DNA of 64,000 bases from Sulfurospirillum sp. GTDB taxonomy: Bacteria > Campylobacterota > Campylobacteria > Campylobacterales > Sulfurospirillaceae. The notes under the pieces are model-generated. The model did not search any database and was not told where the DNA came from. It worked only from the letters and a program-made list of their open reading frames with translations. The stretch covers positions 78,403 through 142,402 of the forward strand of contig JACUTU010000006.1 of assembly GCA_014859685.1 (NCBI GenBank), in the 5' to 3' direction. The translations under genes were made by a program, and so were the position numbers. Each line of letters opens with the position of its first letter. The first letter of the stretch is position 1. Shown here in pieces: positions 38,104 through 47,619 of the stretch.

Positions 38104-38159
38104 AAAATAAATCAAAGTGGACAATTTTTGTGTTATACTAAGATTTTCAATAAAAATGA

Positions 38160-40757
38160 ATGTTTTTAAAATTTTTAAAGAGGCGCTTAATTTTGATAGA
38201 AAAAATACTCAATAAATTTTCACTTACACAATCTTTGATCGTGATAATTCTTATTTCATTAATTTTTCCAGTCCCAATTTTATTTTATCTATACGGGAGC
38301 GAAGCTATTCGTAGCGGATTACTCGTATTTAGTTCGATTATTTTAGTACAATCTCTTATCATTATTTTGTGTTTTTCTTTCATCTACTACCATAAGATCT
38401 TAAAACCTATGAAAAGACTTGTCATTGATGCAAAAAAATTAGCGAACAAAGAACTTGATGCACCTTTTGTATGGAATGGCAAAGATGAGTTTGGTACGCT
38501 TGGTAGAATTTTCAATACAACAAGAGTCTCTTTAAAATTTTTGATAGAAACGCTTTTGGAACAAAATGAAAAGCTCGATGAAAAAGTAAAACTTCGCACA
38601 AAAGAACTCGAAGAAGCCAATAATTACAAGTCAGAATTTCTAGCAAATATGAGCCATGAGATTCGTACTCCTATGAATGCAATCATTGGCATGAGCCATC
38701 TTTTAGCAAAAACAAATCTTGATATCCATCAGGCAAATTACACTATGAAAATCAAAGATGCAAGTGACGCGCTTTTGCGTATCATCAATGATATTCTTGA
38801 TTTTTCAAAAATTGAAGCTGGAAAACTTAAAATCGAATCAATAGCATTTGATTTGCACAAAGAGTTACGAAAGAGTATCTCTATCTTTGAGATTTTATCG
38901 CAAGAGAAAAAACTTAAATTTGATGGAAACTATAGCCATACGCACCGTTTTTTTAGGGGCGATCCATATAGGATTATGCAGATTATCAATAATTTTCAAA
39001 GTAATGCTATAAAATTTACAAACAAAGGCAGCATCAGCTTAAATGTGAAGGAAGAAAAACTCGATAGAGAAAAAAGCCGACTAATGCTCAGTGTTACCGA
39101 TACGGGTATTGGAATTGCGAATGAAAAACAAGACGAACTTTTTCAAGCTTTTGGACAACTTGATGCTTCGACTACGAGAAAATATGGCGGTACAGGACTT
39201 GGATTGTATATCTGTGTACAACTAGCATCGATGATGGGCGGAAAAATCGTTTTTGAAAGCAAACTTGGTGAGGGAAGTACTTTTTCACTTATTTTGGAAC
39301 TTGTAGTGGCTCAAGGGGCTGATGTGCAAAAAGAAAATGCACAAGATTTGTTTGTACCGCTCAATATTTTACTCATCGAAAATGATGTGAATGCTCAAAA
39401 TATTCTCAAAGATATCATCCGCTCTTTTGGCTTTTTTCTAAGTGTTGTGGTGGATTGTGAAAAAGCGCTTGAAAGACTTAAGGAAGAAACATTTGATCTA
39501 TTTATCATCGCTTATAATTTACCTGACATTGATGGCATACAAACACTTGCTAAACTCAAAAAAGAGAAACCAAATCTCGCACCTGCTATATTGGTCACGA
39601 AAAGCCAAGATCCTTTGGTAAAATCACAAGCATTTGAAGCTGGATTTGAAAGATTTGTGCCAAAACCTATCAGTCCTTCATTCTTGTATGATGATATAAC
39701 AACGCTGTGTGAAGTTAAAAAATCAAATCTACTCATTAGCCCTGAAATTATAAATTTTAGCGATAAACGCATTTTGGTGGTGGAGGATAATGAGATAAAT
39801 CTTGAAGTTGCATTGTATCTTCTCAAAGAAACGAGAGCGAAGATAGAGTTTGTTAGAAATGGTTTCGAAGCGATTGAAAAGATAAAGCAGATGGATTTTG
39901 ATGCTATTTTGATGGATTTGCAGATGCCTATAATGGATGGATATGAAGCAACTCGCATCATAAAAAATAAGCTTAAATCTACTACGCCTATTATCGCAAT
40001 GACTGCAAATGTTATGACGCAAGACATCCAAAAATGTTTAGATGTTGGCATGATTGATCATATAGCAAAACCTTTCGAGATAGAAGAGTTTTATGGAACG
40101 CTTTTGAAACTTTTTCAAGGCATTGATGCTAAAGAAAAACAAACTGTTTGTGAGAACGCAGATGTCTGTTTTGATAAAAATACAGCGATAAAAAAACTTG
40201 GAAATTCGGTCGTACTTTGGAAAAAAACATTTTGTAACTTTTATGAAAAATACGATAATTTACAAAAACAAATTCAAGATTTTTTAGAAAAAAAAGATAT
40301 ACAAGGCTTGCAGATTTATGTCCATACGCTCAAAGGACTTGCAGGAAGTATTGGGGCAAACCGTTTGCGTGAAGAAGCTAAAAAAATGGAGATGGCATTG
40401 AAGCAATCTAGCGATATTGATGAGAATTTTTTTCAGCAACTTCTAGCAGAGCATGCGGTATTTTTTGAAGATGCAAAACAAGAGTTTCAAACACTTTGTT
40501 TGGCTGAAAAAAAGATGCAAGAAGAGGGATTTGATAATATAAAAAATATTATGCCAATGCTAGATGAATTGCTTATAGCGCTTGAGCAATCAAATCTTTC
40601 ACTCATCAAAAAGCTACTCAAAAATTTAGCTACATGTGAGCCATTGCAAGGTAATGAAACATTTGCTTTGTTGCTCAAACTTTGCAAGGTGTATGAGTTT
40701 GAAAAAGCACGCCTTGTAGTCAATAAGCTCAAAGGAGGCTTGCCCCATGACAAGTAA
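38160..40757 (+). CDS. hybrid histidine kinase with pseudo-receiver, receiver and HPt domains
   Basis: Up to 865 residues. Transmembrane helices at about 24-46 and 54-77, HAMP-like linker, HisKA with His166 ([11 protein letters not shown]), HATPase ([18 protein letters not shown]), a first receiver-like domain lacking the acceptor Asp ([12 protein letters not shown]), a complete second receiver ([12 protein letters not shown]) and an HPt with [19 protein letters not shown] at 38193 with AAAGAGG nine bases upstream is a credible alternative start. It overlaps the HD-GYP regulator by 11 bp, its likely target. Confidence 0.9.
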   Translation: MFLKFLKRRLILIEKILNKFSLTQSLIVIILISLIFPVPILFYLYGSEAIRSGLLVFSSIILVQSLIIILCFSFIYYHKILKPMKRLVIDAKKLANKELDAPFVWNGKDEFGTLGRIFNTTRVSLKFLIETLLEQNEKLDEKVKLRTKELEEANNYKSEFLANMSHEIRTPMNAIIGMSHLLAKTNLDIHQANYTMKIKDASDALLRIINDILDFSKIEAGKLKIESIAFDLHKELRKSISIFEILSQEKKLKFDGNYSHTHRFFRGDPYRIMQIINNFQSNAIKFTNKGSISLNVKEEKLDREKSRLMLSVTDTGIGIANEKQDELFQAFGQLDASTTRKYGGTGLGLYICVQLASMMGGKIVFESKLGEGSTFSLILELVVAQGADVQKENAQDLFVPLNILLIENDVNAQNILKDIIRSFGFFLSVVVDCEKALERLKEETFDLFIIAYNLPDIDGIQTLAKLKKEKPNLAPAILVTKSQDPLVKSQAFEAGFERFVPKPISPSFLYDDITTLCEVKKSNLLISPEIINFSDKRILVVEDNEINLEVALYLLKETRAKIEFVRNGFEAIEKIKQMDFDAILMDLQMPIMDGYEATRIIKNKLKSTTPIIAMTANVMTQDIQKCLDVGMIDHIAKPFEIEEFYGTLLKLFQGIDAKEKQTVCENADVCFDKNTAIKKLGNSVVLWKKTFCNFYEKYDNLQKQIQDFLEKKDIQGLQIYVHTLKGLAGSIGANRLREEAKKMEMALKQSSDIDENFFQQLLAEHAVFFEDAKQEFQTLCLAEKKMQEEGFDNIKNIMPMLDELLIALEQSNLSLIKKLLKNLATCEPLQGNETFALLLKLCKVYEFEKARLVVNKLKGGLPHDK

Positions 40758-41757
40758 AGTGCTTATCATAGATGACACACCAGAGTATATAGATATGATC
40801 GATGACATTTTAGACGATTTAGATATTTTTGCAGCAAAAGATGGCTTGCGGGGATTGGAACTCGCATCAAAAGTGATGCCGCATCTTATTTTGCTCGATA
40901 TCAATATGCCCGATATGAATGGCTACGATGTCTGCCGCAAACTTAAAAATGATAATTCATTGAAAAAAATTCCCATCATTTTTTTAAGTGCTAATGAGGG
41001 ATGCGATTTTGAAGAGATAGGCTTTAATCTAGGTGCGGTTGATTATGTTTCAAAACCATTTAATTCGCCCGTTCTTAAAGCAAGAGTCAATACGCATATC
41101 AATCTTTATAAACTACAAACAGATCTTGAGAAAGAAGTGCAAAAAGCCACGAGTGAGATCAATGATCTTAACAATGAGATGACTTATCTAGCCGCATCAA
41201 TCGCTGAAATGAAATCCAAAGAAACGGGCAATCATCTCAAAAGAGTTTCAAATCTATCTTTTATGCTTGCACGAAGTTTAAATATACAAATAAGTGAAGC
41301 ACAAAAAATTAAAATGGCTTCTATCTTGCATGATATAGGCAAAGTTGCGATACCCGATTATATTTTAAATAAAATCGGTAAATTCGAGCCTCAAGAGTGG
41401 GAAATCATGAAAACGCATGCGCAAATAGGCTATGAAATGCTCAAAGAATCACATTTTGCACTCATGCAATTGGGAGCTAAGATAGCACATGAACATCACG
41501 AAAAATATGATGGTACAGGTTATCCACAAGGTTTAGCTAAAGACGAAATCTCTCTTGCTGGGCGAATTGTTGCTGTGATTGATGTGTTTGATTCACTTCT
41601 TGATAAACGCGTCTATAAAGAAGCGTGGAGCAGTAAAGATGTAAGGGAATATTTCATAAAAATGCGAGGCACACACTTTGATCCAAAAATTTGTGATGTT
41701 TTGCTGGAAAATTTTGATGCGTATGTGTCGTTGCGTGAATCTGATTTTGATGCGTAA
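40747..41757 (+). CDS. response regulator with HD-GYP c-di-GMP phosphodiesterase domain
   Basis: 336 residues. Receiver domain (about 4-120) with the phosphoacceptor in [14 protein letters not shown] and KPF near the end, a coiled linker, then an HD-GYP domain: [24 protein letters not shown] and [13 protein letters not shown]. The GYP motif is intact, so hydrolysis of c-di-GMP is expected. AGGAGG lies upstream of the ATG, inside the kinase gene. It is encoded with its probable kinase and an M23 peptidase. Confidence 0.94.
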   Translation: MTSKVLIIDDTPEYIDMIDDILDDLDIFAAKDGLRGLELASKVMPHLILLDINMPDMNGYDVCRKLKNDNSLKKIPIIFLSANEGCDFEEIGFNLGAVDYVSKPFNSPVLKARVNTHINLYKLQTDLEKEVQKATSEINDLNNEMTYLAASIAEMKSKETGNHLKRVSNLSFMLARSLNIQISEAQKIKMASILHDIGKVAIPDYILNKIGKFEPQEWEIMKTHAQIGYEMLKESHFALMQLGAKIAHEHHEKYDGTGYPQGLAKDEISLAGRIVAVIDVFDSLLDKRVYKEAWSSKDVREYFIKMRGTHFDPKICDVLLENFDAYVSLRESDFDA

Positions 41758-42574
41758 ATGTATCTTTCTTGCTCTTTTTTGTGTAAATACTCTCTTTGGC
41801 CTTGATGTTTTTGTGGGTAAAACCACCATCATTACTTTGGAACAAATTGATCTTGATGCCCCCGTTTATCTTGAAGATATGCAGATCTTTTCCCAACCAA
41901 ATCCCAAAAATAAAAAAGAACAGTTGCTTCTCATTGCAATCGATTATAAAAGCAAATTGGGCGAGCAAACGATACGCTACATGTACAACAAATCGCCCCG
42001 CGAGATTCGCTTACATGTAAGGGATGTTGCGTATAAATCAGAAAAATTGCAAGTTATTCCAGACAAAGTTTCACCACCTAAAAAATATCAAGATATAATT
42101 TACGAAGAATATAAAGAAGCTATGGATATTTACAAATTAAGCACGCCAAATCTTTATTGGAGTGAGCCTTTTGTTTATCCATTGGAGAGCCAAACAACAA
42201 GCGATTTTGGCAATGCAAGGGTTTTTAACGGCTCACTCAAAAGCTACCATAGTGGTATTGATTTTAAAGCCGCCATCGCTACGCCCGTAAAAGCTAGCAA
42301 TGATGGTATTGTTGTGCTTGCAAAAGAGCGATACTATGCAGGCGGATCGGTCATCATTGATCATGGATTTGGTGTGTATAGTTGCTATTTTCACCTTAGT
42401 GATTTTGCAAAAAAAGTGGGAGATGCTGTAAAACGGGGTGAGATTATCGGCTTAAGTGGTCAAAGTGGCAGAGTTACGGGCCCTCATCTGCATTTCGCAT
42501 TTAAGATCCGAGGGACAAGCACAGATCCTCTTGATTTTATAAAAAAAATAAACGCTTTAGTTGCAAATAAGTGA
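41750..42574 (+). CDS. secreted M23-family peptidoglycan endopeptidase
   Basis: 274 residues. Signal peptide [17 protein letters not shown], a beta-rich region of about 130 residues, then the LytM domain with YHSGIDFKAA (H-x3-D) and PHLHFAFK (HxH) zinc ligands, all present. The ATG at 41750 overlaps the HD-GYP stop by eight bases. A wall-remodelling enzyme under the same control as a c-di-GMP switch is plausible. The catalytic His of the GVYSCYFHLS segment is also kept. Confidence 0.88.
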   Translation: MRKCIFLALFCVNTLFGLDVFVGKTTIITLEQIDLDAPVYLEDMQIFSQPNPKNKKEQLLLIAIDYKSKLGEQTIRYMYNKSPREIRLHVRDVAYKSEKLQVIPDKVSPPKKYQDIIYEEYKEAMDIYKLSTPNLYWSEPFVYPLESQTTSDFGNARVFNGSLKSYHSGIDFKAAIATPVKASNDGIVVLAKERYYAGGSVIIDHGFGVYSCYFHLSDFAKKVGDAVKRGEIIGLSGQSGRVTGPHLHFAFKIRGTSTDPLDFIKKINALVANK

Positions 42575-42639
42575 TGCGACTACTTTTTGCACGACAGGAA
42601 CCACGAGAACAACGGCATAAAATGGCATTGGAATAAAAT

Positions 42640-43302
42640 ATGAAAATCTTATTGTTAGAAGATGATATCATACTCAATGAAATTATCACAGAGTTTTTGC
42701 AAGAACATGCTTTAGAAGTACATACTTTTTATGATGGAGAAAGTGCCATTGAAGCTGTGTATGAAAAATCTTATGACATTTTACTTTTAGATATCAATGT
42801 TCCAAAACTCAATGGATTCGAGCTTTTAAAAGAACTCAATACTCTAGGTAAAAAAATTCCAACTATTTTTATAACTTCACTCAATGATATAAACGATGTT
42901 AAAAAAGGCTTTGCATTGGGCGCTGAAGATTATCTGAAAAAACCTTTTGAGCTAGAAGAACTTTGGGTGCGTATCAAGAGAACACAAGAACTTCATGGCA
43001 TCGAATCGAGCGAGGGCGTTTTGCTAGCAGATGATTTGCTATACTTTCCCAAATCTTATGAAATTCTCTCAAAAGAGAAAAAAATTACAATCAGAAAAAA
43101 AGACGCGCAGATACTGGAGTATTTTATGAAGCATAAAAATATGGTGATATCATTTGAGAAACTTTTAGCGGATATATGGGAATACGACAACGAACCCTCA
43201 AGGGCAACTGTTCGCACTTATATAAAAAATTTGCGAATCATTTTAGGCAAAGATTTGTTTGAAAACATCAAAGGAGTTGGTTATCGATTTAAGTGCTTAT
43301 GA
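42640..43302 (+). CDS. OmpR/PhoB-family response regulator
   Basis: 220 residues. Receiver with acidic pocket (LLEDD), acceptor in ILLLDINVPKLNG, and KKPFELEELWVRI, then a winged-helix DNA-binding domain ending RATVRTYIKNLRIILG...IKGVGYRFKCL. It is encoded directly before a sensor kinase. The kinase start region overlaps the end of this gene. Its targets are unknown. Confidence 0.94.
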   Translation: MKILLLEDDIILNEIITEFLQEHALEVHTFYDGESAIEAVYEKSYDILLLDINVPKLNGFELLKELNTLGKKIPTIFITSLNDINDVKKGFALGAEDYLKKPFELEELWVRIKRTQELHGIESSEGVLLADDLLYFPKSYEILSKEKKITIRKKDAQILEYFMKHKNMVISFEKLLADIWEYDNEPSRATVRTYIKNLRIILGKDLFENIKGVGYRFKCL

Positions 43303-44467
43303 GAAAAAATCGCTTATACGAGTTTTGCTTGTGTATCTTTTTTCTGTTTATTTTTTTGCGGTTGTTGTTTCATTTCTTTTTTATCAAATACAAATTAAAA
43401 ATTTATTTGAGACGCACCAATATAAAATTGAAAAAGTGACTTCAAAAATCTCTAATCAACTCATAGCTTCTCACATGTTGGGAGATAAAAGTCTTCTCGT
43501 ATGTTTTGAAAAAGAGATAAATGCGTGTTTCGCAGATATTGCTGAGAGTAAAAATTATGAAATCGCACTCTATGATATCAACAATACACCGATAAATAAG
43601 GGATTTGATATCGATTTAGAAAAAAGTGAGCATTTTTTTATGCAAGATGAAGCGCTTTATTTTATAGATGATAGTGTACAAATGCACCTAAATATACGCT
43701 ATATCGTGGCAAAAGATGTGCATATAAATGAGAAGATTCGTAGTATTCAAATACAAGTTGCAACAGGGCTTGCTTTGGGCATTATTTTTGCAACTATCGT
43801 GGGAATTTTTCTAGCGAGACTGTTTTTAGCACCTATTAGAAGCGGTGTTGAGCGACTCAATAATTTTATCAAAGATTCTACGCATGAACTCAATACACCT
43901 ATAAGTGCAATATTGATGAGCGTTGGATCGCTGAAAAATATTGATGAAAAAAAGCGTAAACGAATTGAATTGAGTGCTAAGCGTATTGCAAGTCTGTATC
44001 AAAACTTGTGCTATATGTTGATGCGTGATACGCAAAAGCTAGAACCAAAAAAAATGGTCAATATAAAGCATTTGGTACAAGAGCGCTTACAATATGTTGA
44101 GGATTTTATGGAGATAAAAAAAATTAAACTTTTTACAAATCTAGTAGACAAAGAGCTTTTTGTTGCTAAAGAATCGATGATAAAACTTATCGACAATCTG
44201 CTTTCAAATGCCGTGAAGTATTCTAAAATCAATGGCTCAATCACGATTATATTGAGCGATGCTTTTTTGCAAGTTCAAGATACAGGCGTAGGTGTCAAAA
44301 AAGAGATGCACAAAAAGATATTTAAAAGATATCAAAGATCAAATGCTACGCAAGGCGGCTTTGGAATAGGGCTTGATATCGTTTTGACAGTTTGCAAAGA
44401 ACATAACTTTACTCTGGATTTAGTGTCAAATGAAAATGAAGGCTCTATTTTTAGTGTTTATTTTTAA
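43259..44467 (+). CDS. sensor histidine kinase partner of the OmpR-type regulator (start uncertain)
   Basis: Two transmembrane helices (near the N terminus and about residues 168-188) enclose a periplasmic sensor of about 110 residues. HisKA box STHELNTPISAIL, N box LIDNLLSNAVKYS and G2 box GGFGIGLDIVL are intact; no HAMP is obvious. In-frame starts are TTG codons at 43259, 43277 or 43325, none with a good ribosome-binding site. One extra A in the A-run 43304-43309 would instead give an ATG at 43299 (MRKKSLIRV) overlapping the regulator stop, the usual junction here. Confidence 0.85.
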   Translation: MKTSKELVIDLSAYEKKSLIRVLLVYLFSVYFFAVVVSFLFYQIQIKNLFETHQYKIEKVTSKISNQLIASHMLGDKSLLVCFEKEINACFADIAESKNYEIALYDINNTPINKGFDIDLEKSEHFFMQDEALYFIDDSVQMHLNIRYIVAKDVHINEKIRSIQIQVATGLALGIIFATIVGIFLARLFLAPIRSGVERLNNFIKDSTHELNTPISAILMSVGSLKNIDEKKRKRIELSAKRIASLYQNLCYMLMRDTQKLEPKKMVNIKHLVQERLQYVEDFMEIKKIKLFTNLVDKELFVAKESMIKLIDNLLSNAVKYSKINGSITIILSDAFLQVQDTGVGVKKEMHKKIFKRYQRSNATQGGFGIGLDIVLTVCKEHNFTLDLVSNENEGSIFSVYF

Positions 44468-44516
44468 TATTTTTTTACCATCTTTTAAGTATTGGTGTAA
44501 TACCATTTCACAACTC

Positions 44517-44545
44517 ATGTATGGGCTTAAGGTTTAAGCATACAT
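44517..44545. repeat. strong inverted repeat before the rhodanese lipoprotein gene
   Basis: ATGTATG-GG-CTTAA pairs with TTAAG-CATACAT around a GGT loop: 12 base pairs with a two-base bulge. No T run follows on either strand, so it is not a standard intrinsic terminator; it could be a regulatory hairpin or operator in the 163-bp gap after the kinase. The gap also contains a TACATGTA at 44596. Confidence 0.45.
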
Positions 44546-44630
44546 CAAGGTAGATGAGCTCTTCTTTGATACTTTAAAAATTTCTAAAATTTTCCTACAT
44601 GTAGTACTATTTTATTCTCAGGAGATACTT

Positions 44631-45065
44631 ATGCGTGGAATTTTGTTTAGCTTATTGGCTGTTTTGGTTTTTATTGGTTGTGGTGGCAAGGTAAAAGAAA
44701 ATCCTAAATACAACTATATTAGTGCCGATGAAACAGCAAAACTTATTCGAAGCGATGCTGAAAATATCGTTCTTGTAGATATACAAGAAAAAGATGATTT
44801 TACAGAAGAACACCTTAAGGGTGCTATTTCTACTTATGCTTATCCTGTAAAAATACAAGAAGAGAAAGATCGCCTAGGAGCACTTTTGCCAAATATCAAA
44901 CCAAATCAAAAAGTGATTATAGTTTGTCCAAGAGGTGGTGGTGGTGCTGATAGGGCATATGATTTTTATCTTGAAAATGGGATAGTAAAAGAAAATCTTT
45001 TCACGCTCAAGGACGGTCAATATGGATGGCCAAGAGATTCGATAAAAGATGTTCTTGCAAAGTAA
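44631..45065 (+). CDS. rhodanese-like lipoprotein
   Basis: 144 residues. Lipoprotein signal with lipobox FIGC at about 14-17, then a rhodanese domain whose catalytic Cys is in VIIVCPRGGGGADRA. The loop is larger and Gly-rich compared with classic six-residue rhodanese loops. It is likely anchored in the periplasm and handles sulfur or oxyanion thiol chemistry. AGGAG precedes the ATG. The 3' end overlaps the TVP38 gene by 17 bp; it leads a four-gene operon. Confidence 0.85.
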   Translation: MRGILFSLLAVLVFIGCGGKVKENPKYNYISADETAKLIRSDAENIVLVDIQEKDDFTEEHLKGAISTYAYPVKIQEEKDRLGALLPNIKPNQKVIIVCPRGGGGADRAYDFYLENGIVKENLFTLKDGQYGWPRDSIKDVLAK

Positions 45066-45726
45066 ACTCATAATAAAACTTATAGCCCTGTCGATTTTCA
45101 TAGGGCTATTTTTTATTCCACAAGTTCAAAAGTTTACTTTAGATATAGTAGCACTTTTTTCATCGCTTGATATTGCAGCTATCAAAGCATATATTCTCTC
45201 TTTTGGAATCTGGGCGCCCGTTATTTCTTTTGGGCTAATGATCTTTCAATCTGTTGCCGCACCACTTCCCTCTTTTTTGATCACATTTGCAAATGCTGCT
45301 TTGTTTGGTTGGGTTTATGGTGCAATGCTCTCGTGGTTTTCAGCGATGGTGGGTGCGATTTTATGTTTTTACATCGCAAAGTATTTAGGCAGAGATTTTG
45401 TTGAAAAACTCACTTCCAAAACAGCTTTGCAAAGTGTAGACGGTTTTTTTGAAAAACACGGTAGATATGCAATACTTATCGCTAGATTGTTGCCTTTTAT
45501 CTCTTTTGATATCATCTCATACGCCGCGGGTCTTACAAAAATGAAAACCAAAGATTTTCTCATAGCCACAGGTCTTGGTCAATTGCCAGCAACCATTATC
45601 TACTCATACGCTGGAGAAATGCTTACAGGCGGAGTTAAAGCGTTTGTGTACGGACTTTTGAGCCTTTTTGCTTTTTCAGCACTTATCTACCTTTTAAAGA
45701 GCGTTTATGCAAAGTCCAAATCTTAA
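45049..45726 (+). CDS. TVP38/TMEM64-family membrane protein (first copy)
   Basis: 225 residues with about six hydrophobic segments. The family core is visible: LPSFLITFANAALFGWVYGAMLSW, then YIAKYLGRDF and RLLPFISFDIISYAAGLTKM. Family members are thought to act as lipid scramblases or transporters, and in many bacteria lie beside mercuric-reductase-like and arsenosugar genes. It overlaps both neighbours (17 and 20 bp), so the operon is tightly coupled. Confidence 0.88.
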   Translation: MFLQSKLIIKLIALSIFIGLFFIPQVQKFTLDIVALFSSLDIAAIKAYILSFGIWAPVISFGLMIFQSVAAPLPSFLITFANAALFGWVYGAMLSWFSAMVGAILCFYIAKYLGRDFVEKLTSKTALQSVDGFFEKHGRYAILIARLLPFISFDIISYAAGLTKMKTKDFLIATGLGQLPATIIYSYAGEMLTGGVKAFVYGLLSLFAFSALIYLLKSVYAKSKS

Positions 45727-46801
45727 TTTACAAGAGTGTATTGATTGTAAGGCTTGTATGAAGGGCTGCTTAATGTTGCATGCGTTTACAGATTCGCCAA
45801 AGTCTCTTTTGATGGATTTTCAAACAAATAAACCATCGCCACATTTGAGTTTTTCATGTGCTACATGTAATTATTGCTATAGTGTTTGTCCTGTAGATAT
45901 AAGCTTTGATAAAATCTTTTTTGATGCAAAAAAAGAGTATGCTAAAGATGATAAAACACTTAATGTATTTGGTTATAAAGCGGTTCGTTTTCATCAAAAA
46001 AATAGTTTTTCAAAGCTTTTTACAGCAAAAACAAATTTCAAACAAGGCAAATATAGCAACATGGCTTTTATGCCAGGATGTTCATTGAGTTCCTACTTAC
46101 CATCTTTAGTACAAAAGATTTATGCACATTTAAATACAAAACTTGAAGGTATAAATATCTTGCAACAATGTTGCGGACAACCTACTCGCATTGTTGGTGA
46201 TATGCAAAGATTTGAAACGCTCTATACAAAATTGAAAAACGATATCAATGCGATGGGTATTGATACTGTAATTAGTGCTTGTGAAAATTGTTATATGAGT
46301 CTCAAAGAATTCAGCCCACATATCAAAGTTATTACACTTTATGAGATCTTAGCACAGTATGGTATTCCCAAGGAAAAAGTAGGTGCTTTTTGTGGTTTTC
46401 AACAAGTTGCCTTGCATGATCCTTGCCCTACAAGAGAGCAAGACAATTTACATACAAGTATTCGGGCAATCTTGGATATGATGAGTATTGATTTTGAAGA
46501 ATTGAAGTTTAATAAACGAAAAACTCAGTGCTGTGGTAGCGGTGGTATGCTTGAACTGACAAATCCAAAATTAGCAAGCAAGCAGATGCGTTCAAGAGCT
46601 GAGCAAACTACATGTAGTACTATTGTTACATATTGTCAATCATGTGCAGAATCGATGAGCAAGGGCGGCAAAAATGGTGTCCATATCTTAGATCTACTCT
46701 TTTGCAGCAATATACAAACAAGTTTTGAACAAAAAAGAAATACCACAATCCAAAAATGGTTTAATCGTTATAAATCCAAAAGAATGATAGAGAAATTATA
46801 G
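45707..46801 (+). CDS. Fe-S oxidoreductase with two CCG domains (HdrD/GlpC type)
   Basis: 364 residues. Two [4Fe-4S] ferredoxin sites at the N terminus (CIDCKACMKGC and CATCNYCYSVCP), then two cysteine-rich CCG domains (CCGQPTR...CENCYMSL and DPCPTRE...CCGSGGM...CQSCAES). Such proteins pass electrons to disulfides, quinones or a flavoprotein partner. There is no flavin domain in this chain, and it sits between two TVP38 genes. A soluble or membrane-associated cytoplasmic location is expected. Confidence 0.88.
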   Translation: MQSPNLNLQECIDCKACMKGCLMLHAFTDSPKSLLMDFQTNKPSPHLSFSCATCNYCYSVCPVDISFDKIFFDAKKEYAKDDKTLNVFGYKAVRFHQKNSFSKLFTAKTNFKQGKYSNMAFMPGCSLSSYLPSLVQKIYAHLNTKLEGINILQQCCGQPTRIVGDMQRFETLYTKLKNDINAMGIDTVISACENCYMSLKEFSPHIKVITLYEILAQYGIPKEKVGAFCGFQQVALHDPCPTREQDNLHTSIRAILDMMSIDFEELKFNKRKTQCCGSGGMLELTNPKLASKQMRSRAEQTTCSTIVTYCQSCAESMSKGGKNGVHILDLLFCSNIQTSFEQKRNTTIQKWFNRYKSKRMIEKL

Positions 46802-47431
46802 ATGCAAAAAATTATTTTTTTATTATTTATCATAGGGTGTGTTGGTTTATTTTATTTTTTAGATCTCTCCTTGTTTCAAGATCCACAAAATATACGCAAA
46901 TTTGTACTCTCTTTTGGATTCTGGTCGCCGATTGTGTTTGTTGTGCTTTTTACACTTGTGCCACTCACCCTTTTCCCTGATTCACTTTTGGCTATAGCTG
47001 GAGGATTGGTTTTTGGTTTTGGTTTTGGAAGTTTGTATATCTTGATTGGCGCATTCTGTGGAGCAACCGTATCATTTTACATCGCAAGATATTTCTCATC
47101 ATGGTTGCGAGAGAAACTAGGTGATGGCGAACTTTTAAATCTCGATGCAAAAGTCAAAAAAAATGGATTTATGGTGATTTTACTTCTGCGACTTGTTCCT
47201 CTTGTGCCTTTTGATATCATCTCTTATAGTGCCGGACTCTCCAAGATTCACTACAGAGATTTTATCTTCGCAACCTGTGTTGGTATAATTCCTGGTGTGC
47301 TTGTGTATGCAAACATAGGAGCGCAAGCACTTGATATCGGCTCAAATGATTTTTATATCTCTTTGGCTTTGCTGATTGCGTTGTTACTTTTTTCACTTAT
47401 CATGCAAAAAAGGCTAAAAAAGAAGTTTTAA
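46802..47431 (+). CDS. TVP38/TMEM64-family membrane protein (second copy)
   Basis: 209 residues, about six hydrophobic segments. Core LLAIAGGLVFGFGFGSLYILIGAFCGATVSFYIARYF and LRLVPLVPFDIISYSAGLSKIHYRDF. It resembles the first copy in the RL(L/V)P...FDIISY(A/S)AGL segment but is clearly diverged, so it is a paralogue rather than a recent duplication. It begins directly after the Fe-S gene stop. Its own stop codon is immediately followed by repeat copy H. Confidence 0.88.
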   Translation: MQKIIFLLFIIGCVGLFYFLDLSLFQDPQNIRKFVLSFGFWSPIVFVVLFTLVPLTLFPDSLLAIAGGLVFGFGFGSLYILIGAFCGATVSFYIARYFSSWLREKLGDGELLNLDAKVKKNGFMVILLLRLVPLVPFDIISYSAGLSKIHYRDFIFATCVGIIPGVLVYANIGAQALDIGSNDFYISLALLIALLLFSLIMQKRLKKKF

Positions 47432-47544
47432 CTGAACCAAAAATACTTCGGTCGCACCTATGTATACATATGCAATTTAATCCCTGCGACAAAACGAAGC
47501 TTCTTGAGAAAAATGGATGCGTTCGTTTTGGCGCATAATATCAG
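47432..47544 (-). repeat. MITE-like repeat, copy H (divergent) between convergent genes
   Basis: Reading from 47544 leftward, CTGATATTATGCGCC and the following 60 bases follow the left half of copy F. The other end begins CTGAACC at 47432. The flanks extend the symmetry: GTTTTAACTGA (47425-47435) is the exact inverse of TCAGTTAAAAC (47541-47551). No direct target duplication is present. The rest of the gap to 47619 has a TACATGTA at 47577 and an ACAAAATC/GATTTTGT inverted repeat (47595-47631). Confidence 0.65.
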
Positions 47545-47619
47545 TTAAAACAGTCTTTATAAAAACGATCAAAGCATACATGTAATTTCGGACAACAAAA
47601 TCCAACAATAAAATCTTTT

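Noticed and set aside
38118..38139. TGGACA and TATACT as a -35/-10 pair before the hybrid kinase
   Set aside because: The spacer is only 10 bp; TATACT alone may still be a -10 box.
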